DNA of 64,000 bases, taken from contig OY760073.1 of assembly GCA_963663025.1 (NCBI GenBank), forward strand, positions 868,001 to 932,000, read 5' to 3'. The DNA is from JAGWBF01 sp963663025. Lineage in GTDB: Bacteria > Chloroflexota > Dehalococcoidia > Lucifugimonadales > JAGWBF01. The notes below the pieces were generated by a model, which was given only the letters and a program-made list of their open reading frames with translations, was not told where the DNA came from and ran no database searches. The position numbers and the translations under genes are program-made. Positions within the stretch are counted from its first letter, which is position 1, and each line of letters starts with the position of its first letter. Shown in pieces: positions 23,426 to 32,203 of this stretch.

Positions 23426-25861
23426 TCACCCTGCCTCATCATCGGATACCGCCTCTGGCGAATCTGCAGCTACGTAGCGATAAAACTCGGCATCCCACCA
23501 ACCTCCGTCAATGCGTCTGAGAAGAAAATAGTCCACCACGGCGTTCCAGGAGCTCTTCTTAGCAAAGGTCTCTCGGAAGTAAGCCAGGTCTTCCCGGACC
23601 TCGGTGAAGATGCTCTCCTCGGGACGATTCTCATCCGGGCGACGGTAAAGCTCCGGGAACCAGATCAAATTGTGAAGTGGGCCTTCCCGCTCCATTTGTT
23701 GGAGATGGGACTGGTACCTGTTGCCGTGGGGGATCGACAACAACAGGGCGCTTAGGGTCGGCTCCTCCTCGATGGGGTTGCAATAGGACTGGTACCCGGA
23801 ATCGCCCTCCTTCTTGAAGCACTGGAACTTTAGGGCGCCATCCTTCTCTTCGTGCCGGACGTACCAGATGAAGGGGTACCAGACTTCGTAGTCCACTCCC
23901 ACCACCTGCTCTTTCTGGCCTGTTGCAATCACATCAGTTTGAAGGAAGGCAGCGGTCCTGACCAGGTCTGCGCTCCCCTGGGAGTAGACGATTAGCTCCG
24001 CTGGACTATCGTCGTAGCTGTAGTTGGCCCGGAAGGCAACGAAGGTGCTGAATCCCAGGAGAAGCAACCCAATGCCGAGGCTTGCAACCTTCATGTTCAA
24101 GATGGCCGATGACCGATTCAGCAGAAGCGTCGCAATCACGCCAAGGACAGAAACAACCAAAATTACCGGCACAGCCCGTTCCCAGGAGCTTAGGCCCTGT
24201 TCGGCCAAGTAAGCCTGAAGCAGATAGACTCCGGCAGCGATTCCGACGGGCGCCAGCACGAATATGACCACAGGAAATGGCCTGAACACCCTACTCCAGT
24301 TTAACCCTTCCAGCACATCGCCGATGAACTTGGCCGTGAGCAAGATGAAGGGCACGGCGAAGTTGACGACCAGCCAGGGCATCCGCTCGCCGGCGAAAGA
24401 GTAAATGAAGAAACTGGACACCGCCCAGAAGGAAAGCATCAATCCCAGGAGGTCGCCTTTCCGGAGATAGTAAAGAACGCCCACGCTGCCGCCCAGCAGC
24501 GGGAGAAACTCGTATACAGACCCCACCATGATGTAGTAGAACCACGGCTGGTTTGCCCTTGACACCTCGTGCTGAGGTATCCAGTAAGCCAAGCCCTGCC
24601 AGGCTCCCGTGTACAGCCCTCCGAACTTGGAACAAAGGGTCTGGAACAGCCCTCCCACATCAGCGGCCTGGCACACGCTGCCGTGGGCTACGAAAGCACC
24701 GAAGAAGCTGGTGTGGAAGGCGGCCCAGATCAGGAAGAATATGCCTGCACAAATCAGCCATGTCTTCCCCCGCCAGAGGAGGCCGACGTATACAGAAACG
24801 CAGAGGGCGCCAAGGATCACGGCGAGGGATATGACGTAACCATGGGGTACGTCGCCGCTGGCAAGGGCGAATACGCCGTATGCCAGGGCGCCCGCGGGTG
24901 CGGCTATGACCAGCAGTCTCCATTTTTCGCGCCCCCACTTGGTGTACCAGATCAGCCCCAAGGGAACCAGGAAAAGGGCAGCGGTCAGGAAGGCGTTCAC
25001 CGCCGCAGGCAATGCAATCACGGGGAAGTTCACAAAGGGGGCTTCCCAAACGGGCAGCCCCGTCTCCACCACGGCAGGAGGACGGACGATGTCGAACCCT
25101 CCTGACCCTGGCAAGAGGATTATGCCCGCCGACCACAATGGGAGGGTCAGGGTCACCAAGAGCAGCAGCAGGACCGTTGGACCCGTGATGTCTTTGAGCT
25201 TCATTCGCCTCAGCATGAGAGGCACAATCTCTGGAGCGCCAATCACGAACAGGGCGATGCCAAAGGTAGCGACCAGGAAATAGGCTGTCTCTTTGGATGC
25301 AAAGGCAAGGGCCAGCACGGCGGCAAGCAGGTAAAGATAACGGTCCTTGCCCTCGTTCATGTATCGCCAGAGAAGGATGAGTATTGCCACTGCGCAGACT
25401 GCCATGAGTATCTCGTTGCGTCCCAGGCGGCTGAGGTACAGGACCGACGGCGAAAGAGTTAGAAGGACGGATGCGATGAGGGCGCCGCCCCTTCCGATGT
25501 AGTTGCGGAAGAAGTAGGGAAGGGCGACCAGGATTGCTCCGAAGATTGCGTAGGCAAGGCGTCCCGTGAAGTCCGAGTCGGAGAACAGCTTGAACATGAG
25601 GGCTGTCAGGTGCACCTGGAAGGGGCCATGCATCCAGGGGCTGTGGGAGTACCCCTCTCCAACTGCCAGCCTCCAGGAGTAGTGAAGGTGCAAGCTTTCG
25701 TCGTAGTGCATGGCCCGGCCGTCCAGCCCCCATAGGCGAAGGATGAGGGCTAACAGTACGATTAGGGCAAAGGCCCCCCCGTACCAACCGGGGCTTACCA
25801 TAGGGAACCGGGTCTGAAGGCCCGCTATCAGGTTTCTATCTGCTGACAGCATCAGTTGCAT
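23426..25861 (-). CDS. Agl23-like (TIGR03663) GT-C family membrane protein
   Basis: An 811-residue polytopic protein with 12 or more hydrophobic segments. It resembles the TIGR03663/Agl23 'flippase activity-associated' family, which belongs to GT-C glycosyltransferases: the first periplasmic loop carries the acidic motif HYDESLHLHYSW (about residues 52-63). The C-terminal ~230 residues are soluble and probably external. The start overlaps the end of the DUF2298 gene by 26 nt, so the two are translationally coupled. A role in lipid-linked sugar transfer is family-based inference. Confidence 0.8.
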   Translation of the reverse strand: MQLMLSADRNLIAGLQTRFPMVSPGWYGGAFALIVLLALILRLWGLDGRAMHYDESLHLHYSWRLAVGEGYSHSPWMHGPFQVHLTALMFKLFSDSDFTGRLAYAIFGAILVALPYFFRNYIGRGGALIASVLLTLSPSVLYLSRLGRNEILMAVCAVAILILLWRYMNEGKDRYLYLLAAVLALAFASKETAYFLVATFGIALFVIGAPEIVPLMLRRMKLKDITGPTVLLLLLVTLTLPLWSAGIILLPGSGGFDIVRPPAVVETGLPVWEAPFVNFPVIALPAAVNAFLTAALFLVPLGLIWYTKWGREKWRLLVIAAPAGALAYGVFALASGDVPHGYVISLAVILGALCVSVYVGLLWRGKTWLICAGIFFLIWAAFHTSFFGAFVAHGSVCQAADVGGLFQTLCSKFGGLYTGAWQGLAYWIPQHEVSRANQPWFYYIMVGSVYEFLPLLGGSVGVLYYLRKGDLLGLMLSFWAVSSFFIYSFAGERMPWLVVNFAVPFILLTAKFIGDVLEGLNWSRVFRPFPVVIFVLAPVGIAAGVYLLQAYLAEQGLSSWERAVPVILVVSVLGVIATLLLNRSSAILNMKVASLGIGLLLLGFSTFVAFRANYSYDDSPAELIVYSQGSADLVRTAAFLQTDVIATGQKEQVVGVDYEVWYPFIWYVRHEEKDGALKFQCFKKEGDSGYQSYCNPIEEEPTLSALLLSIPHGNRYQSHLQQMEREGPLHNLIWFPELYRRPDENRPEESIFTEVREDLAYFRETFAKKSSWNAVVDYFLLRRIDGGWWDAEFYRYVAADSPEAVSDDEAG

Positions 25862-28292
25862 CTATAGTAGCAGGCTGGTGGCTGGGTGAGACCTCGTATA
25901 TGGTCACGTCCCCCTGCTGAAATACTGGGGTCAGGAAGCCGGTGAACCTCGCCAGGTGCTCCGCCCCGTATGAATCTCTCTCTCGTTCCCCTACATACAC
26001 ATAGCGGACCTCAAAGTCGTTCAGGAGCTTAGCGATACGCGCCGGATCGCTGCTACTGTAGATCTCGCTCACCTGCTCTTCCCGCCCGTCGAAGGCTTCC
26101 CGGCTTCCCCGCCACTGGTATTCGTGGTTCTTCCAACCCAGCAGCGTAGGAAGGCCGGTGCTCGATGAGATGCGCCCGTAGGCGCTGTAGTCCCCTCCTA
26201 CAGCCTCTACCAGCCTGCCCCTGGGGGCATCATCCCTGAGCCAAAGTATGGCATCGTACTCCGCGGTAGAGCCTTGATTTCGCAGGAAGTCCAGCCCGTC
26301 GAGCGTGCCACCGCCCGGCCCTGTGGAGCGGCCCCAGGCTGCCCCTACGGAGTAGTAGGATGATGCTGCCAGCAGAACGATGAGGACCACTACCCATGCA
26401 TGAGGGGTATGCAGCCGCAGAAATCCGATAGGGCCCCTCGAAACCCTCCTGCTATGACCAGCCGAGGCAGGATCAGGATGGCGGGACAGGACGTAGTAGA
26501 GGGCATAAGCCGAAACGATGCTGAGCAGCAGCCACGACTGGTAGTACACCTTGAACACGGTGTTCATCCGGTTGCCGAACAGGTCGACTACAAAAAACAG
26601 TTCGACTCCAACCAGGAGGAACAGCCCCAGGCTCAGCAGTACCACGCTTAGTTGGGGCACACGATCGGCGACTCCGCCGGCTCTTCTCAGGAGGGTGTAT
26701 GAAGCCAGGATGATGGCGATCATTGCGGGGAGAAGCTTGAGGAAACGGGTGCCGATGTCTCCTGCTTGGTCCACGAAGGCGTTACTCACTCCCCACCCGA
26801 GCAGGTGGATTCCCAGCCACAGCCCGAGGACCTGGATCGCCGCCCAGAGGAGGAAGGGAAGAAGGGTGAGGCTGGCGATCACGGAAAGATGGGGTGTGTC
26901 CGGCCTCCAGGTTGTGAATGTGTGCCAGAGGTGCCTGACCAGAAAGCCGCTGGCCATGGCGAGGAGGGGTCCCCATATCAGGAAAAAGAAGAAGGGGCGT
27001 GTGCTGTAGTTGCCCACGGGCGATATTCCCGATGCCTGGGTGTCCAGGGACAAATAGAAAGGCAGGAAGAGAATCGCCGACAACGCAAGGATGGGCAGGG
27101 CGATGGCAAGGGCTGATACCCAGACCATTCGCCCATCGTCGGCCCAATCGATCTGGCTCTTGAGAAGCACGATGATTGCGAACACGACCGCGAACACTGG
27201 ATAGTCCCAGGTGTTGATGAAGGCGAGGGAGCCGATGGCCAAAGCTATGGCGGCCGACTCCCATGGATTGGCGAGCACCCAGCCGGGGCCGGCCTTCTTG
27301 TCGTTACAGAAATAGTTGAGGCCCAGGGCGACTACGACAATCAAGAATGGCAGGGCCAGCATATGGGCGTGGAGATCTCCCAGGAGGAAGCTGAAGAAGG
27401 GGAACTCGGTGATGGTGTAGTCCAGGCTAACACCGTCTCTTAGGGTGTCAATTACCCTGGTGCCTCGCCACCACCACCAGTGATCATCGGGGAACAGGCC
27501 CGCGGCTGCTGTCGGGTTGCCTCCCAGCCCCTTGATGGACACCCATTGCCAGAACCCCTCCGACCCCCAGCCCCGCGCATGGATGAACTCCAGCACCCCC
27601 TGAAGGTGCGCTACGAGGCACAGCAGGAGCGGGGCTGCCAGTGCAAATAAGGCTGCCTTTCTCACGGTCGCTCCCGACAGGCGCACCATGTTGTACACCA
27701 GGGAGAAGGCCCCCGCGGCAACCATCGCAGGGAACAGGGCCACGGCAAGATTGTACGAGATGTTGGATGGGATGGCTGTCAGCTTAGTGAGAAAGGCTAT
27801 GGTGATGTGGCCGAAGTAGTAGTAGCTGATTGAGTGGCCGGCCAGCCACGGGTCCTCGGGCGGGAAGTAAGGGCTCTGGAGGATTGCGTTGATGAACAGG
27901 AAGTCCATCGGCTTCTCGGTGTGGTTGATGGCGGGCGCGCCCAATACCACCGTCAGCCATAAGAAGAAGAAGCCCAGGAAGACCGCCTCGCCGGCGAGCA
28001 GCAGATAGCGCTGCTGGTACAGGAAGGCCTGAATCTCGCGCCAGTGCCTCTTCGCCACGTAGCCCGATCCCAGGGTAATGACCGCTACGATGCCGACAAT
28101 CCCCGCCTGGGAGTTCGGCACGATGTGGGCAAGGCTCAGCATCCAAAGGGCATAGGACCCCAGCAAGAGGGCTAAGGGCTTGGCCAGAAGATAGCCGCGG
28201 TCGGGCAGACGCCGGAATAGGACAAAGAGCAGGGGGAAGACAAGCAGCCCCAGGGCCTCGATAGCAAAGAGCCAGATAAGAACGTCGGTCAA
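25836..28292 (-). CDS. DUF2298 (Chlor_Arch_YYY) membrane protein
   Basis: An 818-residue protein with about 15 transmembrane helices. Family marks include NHTEKPMDFLFINAILQSPYFPPEDPW (shown here in part: EKPMDFLFINAI and PPEDPWLAG), SISYYYFGH with the triple Tyr that names the family, and EFPFFSFLLGDLHAHMLALP. Known mainly from Chloroflexi and archaea; probably a GT-C glycosyltransferase. The C-terminal ~150 residues (WLRDDAPRGRLVEAVGGDYS, VRYVYVGERE) form a soluble domain. Pairs with Agl23-like gene downstream. Confidence 0.85.
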   Translation of the reverse strand: MTDVLIWLFAIEALGLLVFPLLFVLFRRLPDRGYLLAKPLALLLGSYALWMLSLAHIVPNSQAGIVGIVAVITLGSGYVAKRHWREIQAFLYQQRYLLLAGEAVFLGFFFLWLTVVLGAPAINHTEKPMDFLFINAILQSPYFPPEDPWLAGHSISYYYFGHITIAFLTKLTAIPSNISYNLAVALFPAMVAAGAFSLVYNMVRLSGATVRKAALFALAAPLLLCLVAHLQGVLEFIHARGWGSEGFWQWVSIKGLGGNPTAAAGLFPDDHWWWWRGTRVIDTLRDGVSLDYTITEFPFFSFLLGDLHAHMLALPFLIVVVALGLNYFCNDKKAGPGWVLANPWESAAIALAIGSLAFINTWDYPVFAVVFAIIVLLKSQIDWADDGRMVWVSALAIALPILALSAILFLPFYLSLDTQASGISPVGNYSTRPFFFFLIWGPLLAMASGFLVRHLWHTFTTWRPDTPHLSVIASLTLLPFLLWAAIQVLGLWLGIHLLGWGVSNAFVDQAGDIGTRFLKLLPAMIAIILASYTLLRRAGGVADRVPQLSVVLLSLGLFLLVGVELFFVVDLFGNRMNTVFKVYYQSWLLLSIVSAYALYYVLSRHPDPASAGHSRRVSRGPIGFLRLHTPHAWVVVLIVLLAASSYYSVGAAWGRSTGPGGGTLDGLDFLRNQGSTAEYDAILWLRDDAPRGRLVEAVGGDYSAYGRISSSTGLPTLLGWKNHEYQWRGSREAFDGREEQVSEIYSSSDPARIAKLLNDFEVRYVYVGERERDSYGAEHLARFTGFLTPVFQQGDVTIYEVSPSHQPATIDATDAVSR

Positions 28293-28331
28293 GGGGCTGT
28301 CGCTAGCTGAAGATCATTCTTGGGGTCTGCC

Positions 28332-29291
28332 CTAGGCGGGCACCGGCTCTAGCAGCGCCTCCACAAACTCCCTGGCGTCGAAGAGGGCGATGTTCTCAAC
28401 CTGCTCCCCTGTTCCGATAAACAGGATGGGCAGATGCAGCTCGTTGCGTACAGCCAGCACGATTCCACCCCGTGCTGTGCCGTCGAGCTTGGCGAGGAAC
28501 ACGCCGGTGCAGCCCACGGTCTCGGTGAAAGTCCTTGCCTGGGCCAGCCCGTTGTAGCCAGTGGTGGCGTCCAGGACCAGGAGCACCTGGTGGGGGGCGG
28601 ACTGGTCCTGCCTGCCCAGGACTCGGTGTATCTTCCTTAGCTCCTCCATCAGGTTGGACTTGGTATGGAGGCGACCGGCGGTGTCAATGATCAGAACGTC
28701 CACACCCCGTGAACTGGCGGCTTGGTAAGCATCGTAGGCCACGGCGCCGGGGTCGGCCCCCGCTTGGTGGCTTATCACATCGACGCCGATCCTCGAGCCC
28801 AGGACATGGAGCTGCTCGCTGGCGGCTGCGCGAAAGGTGTCTGCCGCCCCGATCAGCACCTTCTTCCCCTCTTCCTGGAACCGGTGGGCCAGCTTGGCTA
28901 TGCTGGTGGTCTTGCCGACTCCATTCACTCCCACCACCAGGATCACGTAGGGGGTCTCGACCTGGTCGGGGTCATCCCAAGGAGCTTCCGCCCCGTCATC
29001 GGTGAGAGATGCCGCCAACTCTTCCTTGAGGTGGTCGAGTACTTCCTGGGGATTCCCCAGATGCTCCCGGGCCGCCCTGTCCTTCAGCCTGCCTATCAGG
29101 TTAAGAGAGGTTTCCACTCCAAGGTCGGCGGAGACCAGGATCTCCTCCAGCTCATCCCACAGATCATCTCCCGGCCCCGATGCTCGGAGCACACCCATGA
29201 TTTTGCCAAACCAGGTCTCCCTGGTGCGTCGCACCCCTTCTTCGGTGCGCTGCTTGTTCTTCGTGGGGTCTTTCTTGAAGAGATTCAGCAT
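28332..29291 (-). CDS. ftsY: Signal recognition particle receptor FtsY
   Basis: SRP-GTPase that docks ribosome-nascent chains at the membrane. The 319 residues comprise an N-domain (FGKIMGVLRASGPGDDLWDE), the P-loop GVNGVGKTTSIAKL, DTFRAAASEQL (G2), DTAGRL (G3) and TKLDGTA-type G4 (LAKLDGTARGGIVLAV). There is only a short basic A-region, as in many non-enteric bacteria. It starts 7 nt after rnc. Confidence 0.97.
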   Translation of the reverse strand: MLNLFKKDPTKNKQRTEEGVRRTRETWFGKIMGVLRASGPGDDLWDELEEILVSADLGVETSLNLIGRLKDRAAREHLGNPQEVLDHLKEELAASLTDDGAEAPWDDPDQVETPYVILVVGVNGVGKTTSIAKLAHRFQEEGKKVLIGAADTFRAAASEQLHVLGSRIGVDVISHQAGADPGAVAYDAYQAASSRGVDVLIIDTAGRLHTKSNLMEELRKIHRVLGRQDQSAPHQVLLVLDATTGYNGLAQARTFTETVGCTGVFLAKLDGTARGGIVLAVRNELHLPILFIGTGEQVENIALFDAREFVEALLEPVPA

Positions 29292-29297
29292 GGATAG

Positions 29298-30083
29298 CTA
29301 GGTCGGCCCCTGTTCGCCCTTTGCTTCGAGAGAGGCCAATTTGCTCAGGGCCTGCAACGCCGCTTCCTTTTCGGCATCCAGTTTCCTGGCTCCCCGCCCT
29401 CGGCCCATGGGCTGACCGTTCATCAGTACTTCTACTTCAAATGACTTGGCGTGGTCGGGACCCTCGGCGCTCACTAGTTGGTATAGGGGAGTTGCTTTGC
29501 TCGTCTGCTGCACCAGTTCCTGGAGCTTGGACTTGGGGTCCTGGGGGATGCCGGCAACGAGAAGGTGGTCGGCCTCTTTCCCAAGGGCAACGGTTACGAA
29601 ACGCCGGGCGGCATCAAACCCTGCATCTACCCAGATGGCGCCGACCACAGCTTCGAAGGATGCTGCCAGAATGGAGTCCCTGTCATTGCCTCCTGTGGCC
29701 GCTTCACCCCTGCCCAGCTTAATGTAGAGGCCCAAGTCGAACCTGCGGGCTATTCTTGCGAGGGTGGGACCCTGGACCAGAAACGAGCGCAGGCGTGTGA
29801 GATCACCCTCCGTTAGAGAGGGCTGCCTGTGGAATAGGTCCCAAGCTACGCACGCCCCCAGTACCGAATCGCCCAGGAACTCCAGGCGCTCGTAGGACTC
29901 TGCGGGTTCCTGGTCGACGCCTACCTCATTGGAGTACGAGGGGTGGACCAACGCCTGCTCTAGCAACGTGCGATCCCGAAATCTCATACCCAGCTTTTGT
30001 TCCAGGGGATGTTGCTGCAAGGGAGGAATCTTAGTCGAATACTCCCCTGGGCCACGGGGGTTGAGGCCTCTTGACCTCGGCAA
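29298..30083 (-). CDS. rnc: Ribonuclease III
   Basis: Double-strand-specific endonuclease. Catalytic signature ERLEFLGDSVLG (about 65-76), second acidic site FEAVVGAIWVDAG, and C-terminal dsRBD (DPKSKLQELVQQ, GARKLDAEKEAALQAL). The start is uncertain: the TTG at 30083 gives 261 residues and overlaps the DsbA-like gene by 53 nt; the in-frame TTG at 30020 would give about 240 residues, closer to usual. Gene order rnc-ftsY is common. Confidence 0.94.
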   Translation of the reverse strand: MPRSRGLNPRGPGEYSTKIPPLQQHPLEQKLGMRFRDRTLLEQALVHPSYSNEVGVDQEPAESYERLEFLGDSVLGACVAWDLFHRQPSLTEGDLTRLRSFLVQGPTLARIARRFDLGLYIKLGRGEAATGGNDRDSILAASFEAVVGAIWVDAGFDAARRFVTVALGKEADHLLVAGIPQDPKSKLQELVQQTSKATPLYQLVSAEGPDHAKSFEVEVLMNGQPMGRGRGARKLDAEKEAALQALSKLASLEAKGEQGPT

Positions 30084-30660
30084 CCCACTTCCAGCGTCCC
30101 ATCACACCGGAAATCTCCTCGAACATGGGCACAGCTTCCTCTTCGGGAGGGTTGTAGGTCTTGAGGAAGGCGGTGTTGCCGTTGGGGAAGATGAAGGTGG
30201 GGACGCCGAACACGCCGTACTGGTCAACAGCCTCTGTGTGGCTCTCGCCCACATCCTTGAGGATGCTGTCGTCGGCCAGGTCTTCTCTGAAGCGGGCCAT
30301 ATCCAGCCCCACGCTCTCGGCGACCTCGAGGACCACTTCCATGTCCGAGAGGTCCCGGCGGTCCTCATGCCTGGCCTTCAGCATGGCAAGCTGGAACTCG
30401 TCGAACTGCTGCCGGCCCTGGCGCTGAGCGGCGGCCCCTGCCCGGAATGCTGTCAGGCCCAAAGTGGGAGTGTCCTCAGGCTGCTCCCAAGCTTTCCAGT
30501 CGGGACCCTCCTGGCTGTTGATCTGTGCCAGCATAAAGGGCTTCCAGTCGATGTCGATCTCTTCTCCATAGGACTTCTTCACGTTCGCAAGCCACATGGC
30601 TGCGTTGTACACGTAGGGTCAACGGAAATCGTAGTAGGCCTTTACCTTGAAGGGCTCCAT
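30031..30660 (-). CDS. DsbA-family thiol/selenol oxidoreductase, predicted selenoprotein (UGA = Sec14)
   Basis: Reads from ATG 30660 (AGGAGGT five nt upstream) as MEPFKVKAYYDFR-U-PYVYN onward; codon 14 is TGA (30619-30621). That is where DsbA/FrnE/HCCA-isomerase proteins have their catalytic Cys or Ser (DFxCPWCY, DFxSPYxY). After it the frame stays open for 195 codons, with the cis-Pro loop GVFGVPTFIF near residue 153, so the fold is complete at 209 residues. No other Cys is present, so Sec would be the only redox residue (UxxV). No signal peptide: cytoplasmic. A SECIS-like hairpin follows at 30586-30604. Alternatives are a recent nonsense mutation or a start at 30612 without the active site; both fit poorly. 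Confidence 0.82.
30586..30604 (-). promoter_or_regulatory. Bacterial SECIS-like hairpin (DsbA-like gene)
   Basis: Minus-strand CGCAGCC-ATGT-GGCTTGCG: seven base pairs with one bulged U on the 3' side and a 4-nt loop containing GU. The loop starts 22 nt after the TGA, inside the 16-37 nt range expected for bacterial SECIS elements. Confidence 0.6.
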
Positions 30661-30741
30661 CGCTCACCTCCTCGTTGTAGCCGATTCTACTTACGCCTTC
30701 GCAGCATTGTCAATCTGGACCGAAGCTGACTAAGGCCAGGA

Positions 30742-31050
30742 CTAAATCCGCTCGTAGATGATCCGGGAGCGGTTCTTGGTGAAGGGACGAATCTTGGGGG
30801 CCCACTCGCCCACATCGGAAGCCTCCCTGAAGGCGTCGCTTTCAGGAACGTCGGCGTTTTCGACCTCGTAGATCGCCACGTACTTGGGCGCTCCCTCGGT
30901 AGAAGTCTTGAACCTGGCGGCATCTATGACTCCGGGCACCTGTAGCAGGATGGGGATGTGTTCTTCGTCATAGACCCGGTTGAAGTCGGCTTCCTTGTCT
31001 TCATCTATGTCCATCATCACCACGAACAGGCACTTCATATCTGTGAGCAT
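30742..31050 (-). CDS. DUF4286/EthD-like small alpha-beta barrel protein
   Basis: A 102-residue protein with a dimeric alpha-beta barrel look: LFVVMMDIDEDKEADFNRVY, DEEHIPILLQVPGVIDAARF and YVAIYEVENADV. Such proteins (DUF4286, EthD, Dabb) include small mono-oxygenase-like and unknown proteins. GGGAGG lies 8 nt before ATG 31050. It is on the same strand as, and 81 nt upstream of, the selenoprotein candidate. Confidence 0.7.
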   Translation of the reverse strand: MLTDMKCLFVVMMDIDEDKEADFNRVYDEEHIPILLQVPGVIDAARFKTSTEGAPKYVAIYEVENADVPESDAFREASDVGEWAPKIRPFTKNRSRIIYERI

Positions 31051-31111
31051 CTTTAGGACCTCCCTCTAGAGATATGCTGGTGTTTCCTTGCTGAATTAGG
31101 GACAGGGCTAT

Positions 31112-31993
31112 CTAGTCTGCGGGAGACTCGGCTGCCGTCCCTGCAACCTGCCTCCTGGCAACTTCGACCTCGGTCCTGCCCAGGAAAAGGGAAAGGTATG
31201 CGGGAAGGAGGGCAAATCCGCAGGGATTGATGGTGGCGATCATGCCCGCTCCAAAGGCGTGGGCCACAGGAAGGGCTGAAATGAACGATTCCCCGTTGTT
31301 CGAAACGCGACTTATGACCTCCTCTACGAAGGTCTCTGAACCCGGTATGAGGGGGATATGCTCTCCAAGCCCCCCTATGGTGAGCCAGTAAGCGACGATA
31401 AAGATGCCAGCCACGATCACCAGGATAGGAGTGAGTCGCTCCACCCAGGGCATCAGTTTCTTTACATAATCGTTGACAGCCCCTTTGAACAGGGCGGTGC
31501 TGATTGTCAGGATCATGAGCACCGTCCCCATGCCCAGGGCGTAGGTCACGAATCGCAACAAGCCAGTCAAGTACTCACCCGCCACCAGGGCGCCGACCGC
31601 GACCGACAGGAAGATTGGCAGGGCGCAGCTCAGGGAGGCTATTCCGTAGGCAATGCCGAAAAGGAAGAAGGCCCTTAGACTGCTGGACCTACCGGGGTCG
31701 ATTTTGGCGGCAAGGCGCTGGGCCGCGCCCGAGTAGATCTTGTTTCGGGTGACCAGCAGCCAGATGCCCAGCAGGGTGAGGACTACCCCGATGACCAGCC
31801 CTGCCCAGTCCATGGCATCGGTGAGGAAATTCCCCCCGACGGCGATGATCAGACCGACGATGCCGAACATGAGCACCAGGCCTGCCGTAACCACGAGGGA
31901 AAGGACACCTGCCGGTAATAGCCTTTCCCGGCTAAAGTGCGCCGCCCGTGGGAACATGTCCTTGCCGAAGCGTGTCGTCTGTTCTGCCTGCAC
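31112..31993 (-). CDS. CcdA/DsbD-like thiol-disulfide membrane transporter, circularly permuted
   Basis: A 293-residue protein with six hydrophobic segments. CcdA passes electrons across the membrane through two cysteines, normally in TM1 (NPCxFPLLP) and TM4. Here the protein starts with what is usually TM2 (AGVLSLVVTAGLVLMFGIVG), the TM4 Cys is C123 (SLSCALPIFL), and the TM1 equivalent INPCGFALLPAYLSLFLG lies at the C-terminus (C258), after a ~37-residue loop. Both catalytic Cys are kept. With six helices both termini face the same side, so moving helix 1 is topologically possible. Start is GTG 31993. The upstream 160 nt contain no missing N-terminal helix. Confidence 0.82.
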   Translation of the reverse strand: MQAEQTTRFGKDMFPRAAHFSRERLLPAGVLSLVVTAGLVLMFGIVGLIIAVGGNFLTDAMDWAGLVIGVVLTLLGIWLLVTRNKIYSGAAQRLAAKIDPGRSSSLRAFFLFGIAYGIASLSCALPIFLSVAVGALVAGEYLTGLLRFVTYALGMGTVLMILTISTALFKGAVNDYVKKLMPWVERLTPILVIVAGIFIVAYWLTIGGLGEHIPLIPGSETFVEEVISRVSNNGESFISALPVAHAFGAGMIATINPCGFALLPAYLSLFLGRTEVEVARRQVAGTAAESPAD

Positions 31994-32150
31994 TCTCAGA
32001 AACCCTCAGTGTTCGTCTCGTCGCTAGGGAGTGGGCGCAGCCGGAATGACAGATGCGCCACCAACTCTCCTACCTCATATGATATGCGCACGACCAGCCC
32101 GTAAACAAGGAGGGCATGGGAAGTCCTGCGGTTAGGGATGCGGCAAAGAG

Positions 32151-32177
32151 AAACCCCAGCTGGTGAGGCTGGGGTTT
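32151..32177 (-). terminator. Rho-independent terminator after the dehydratase-like gene
   Basis: Minus-strand perfect 10-bp stem AAACCCCAGC/GCTGGGGTTT with a 7-nt loop, followed by CTCTTTG, 27 nt after the stop at 32204. It closes the tetR-activase-dehydratase operon. Confidence 0.75.
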
Positions 32178-32203
32178 CCTGGTGTCATCCATTAGCCGAG
32201 GAC

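Noticed and set aside
30031..30612. Shorter DsbA-like gene starting at 30612, or a pseudogene
   Set aside because: The shorter start removes the active site, while an ideal ribosome-binding site precedes ATG 30660; decay would not place a single TGA on the catalytic residue next to a SECIS-like hairpin.
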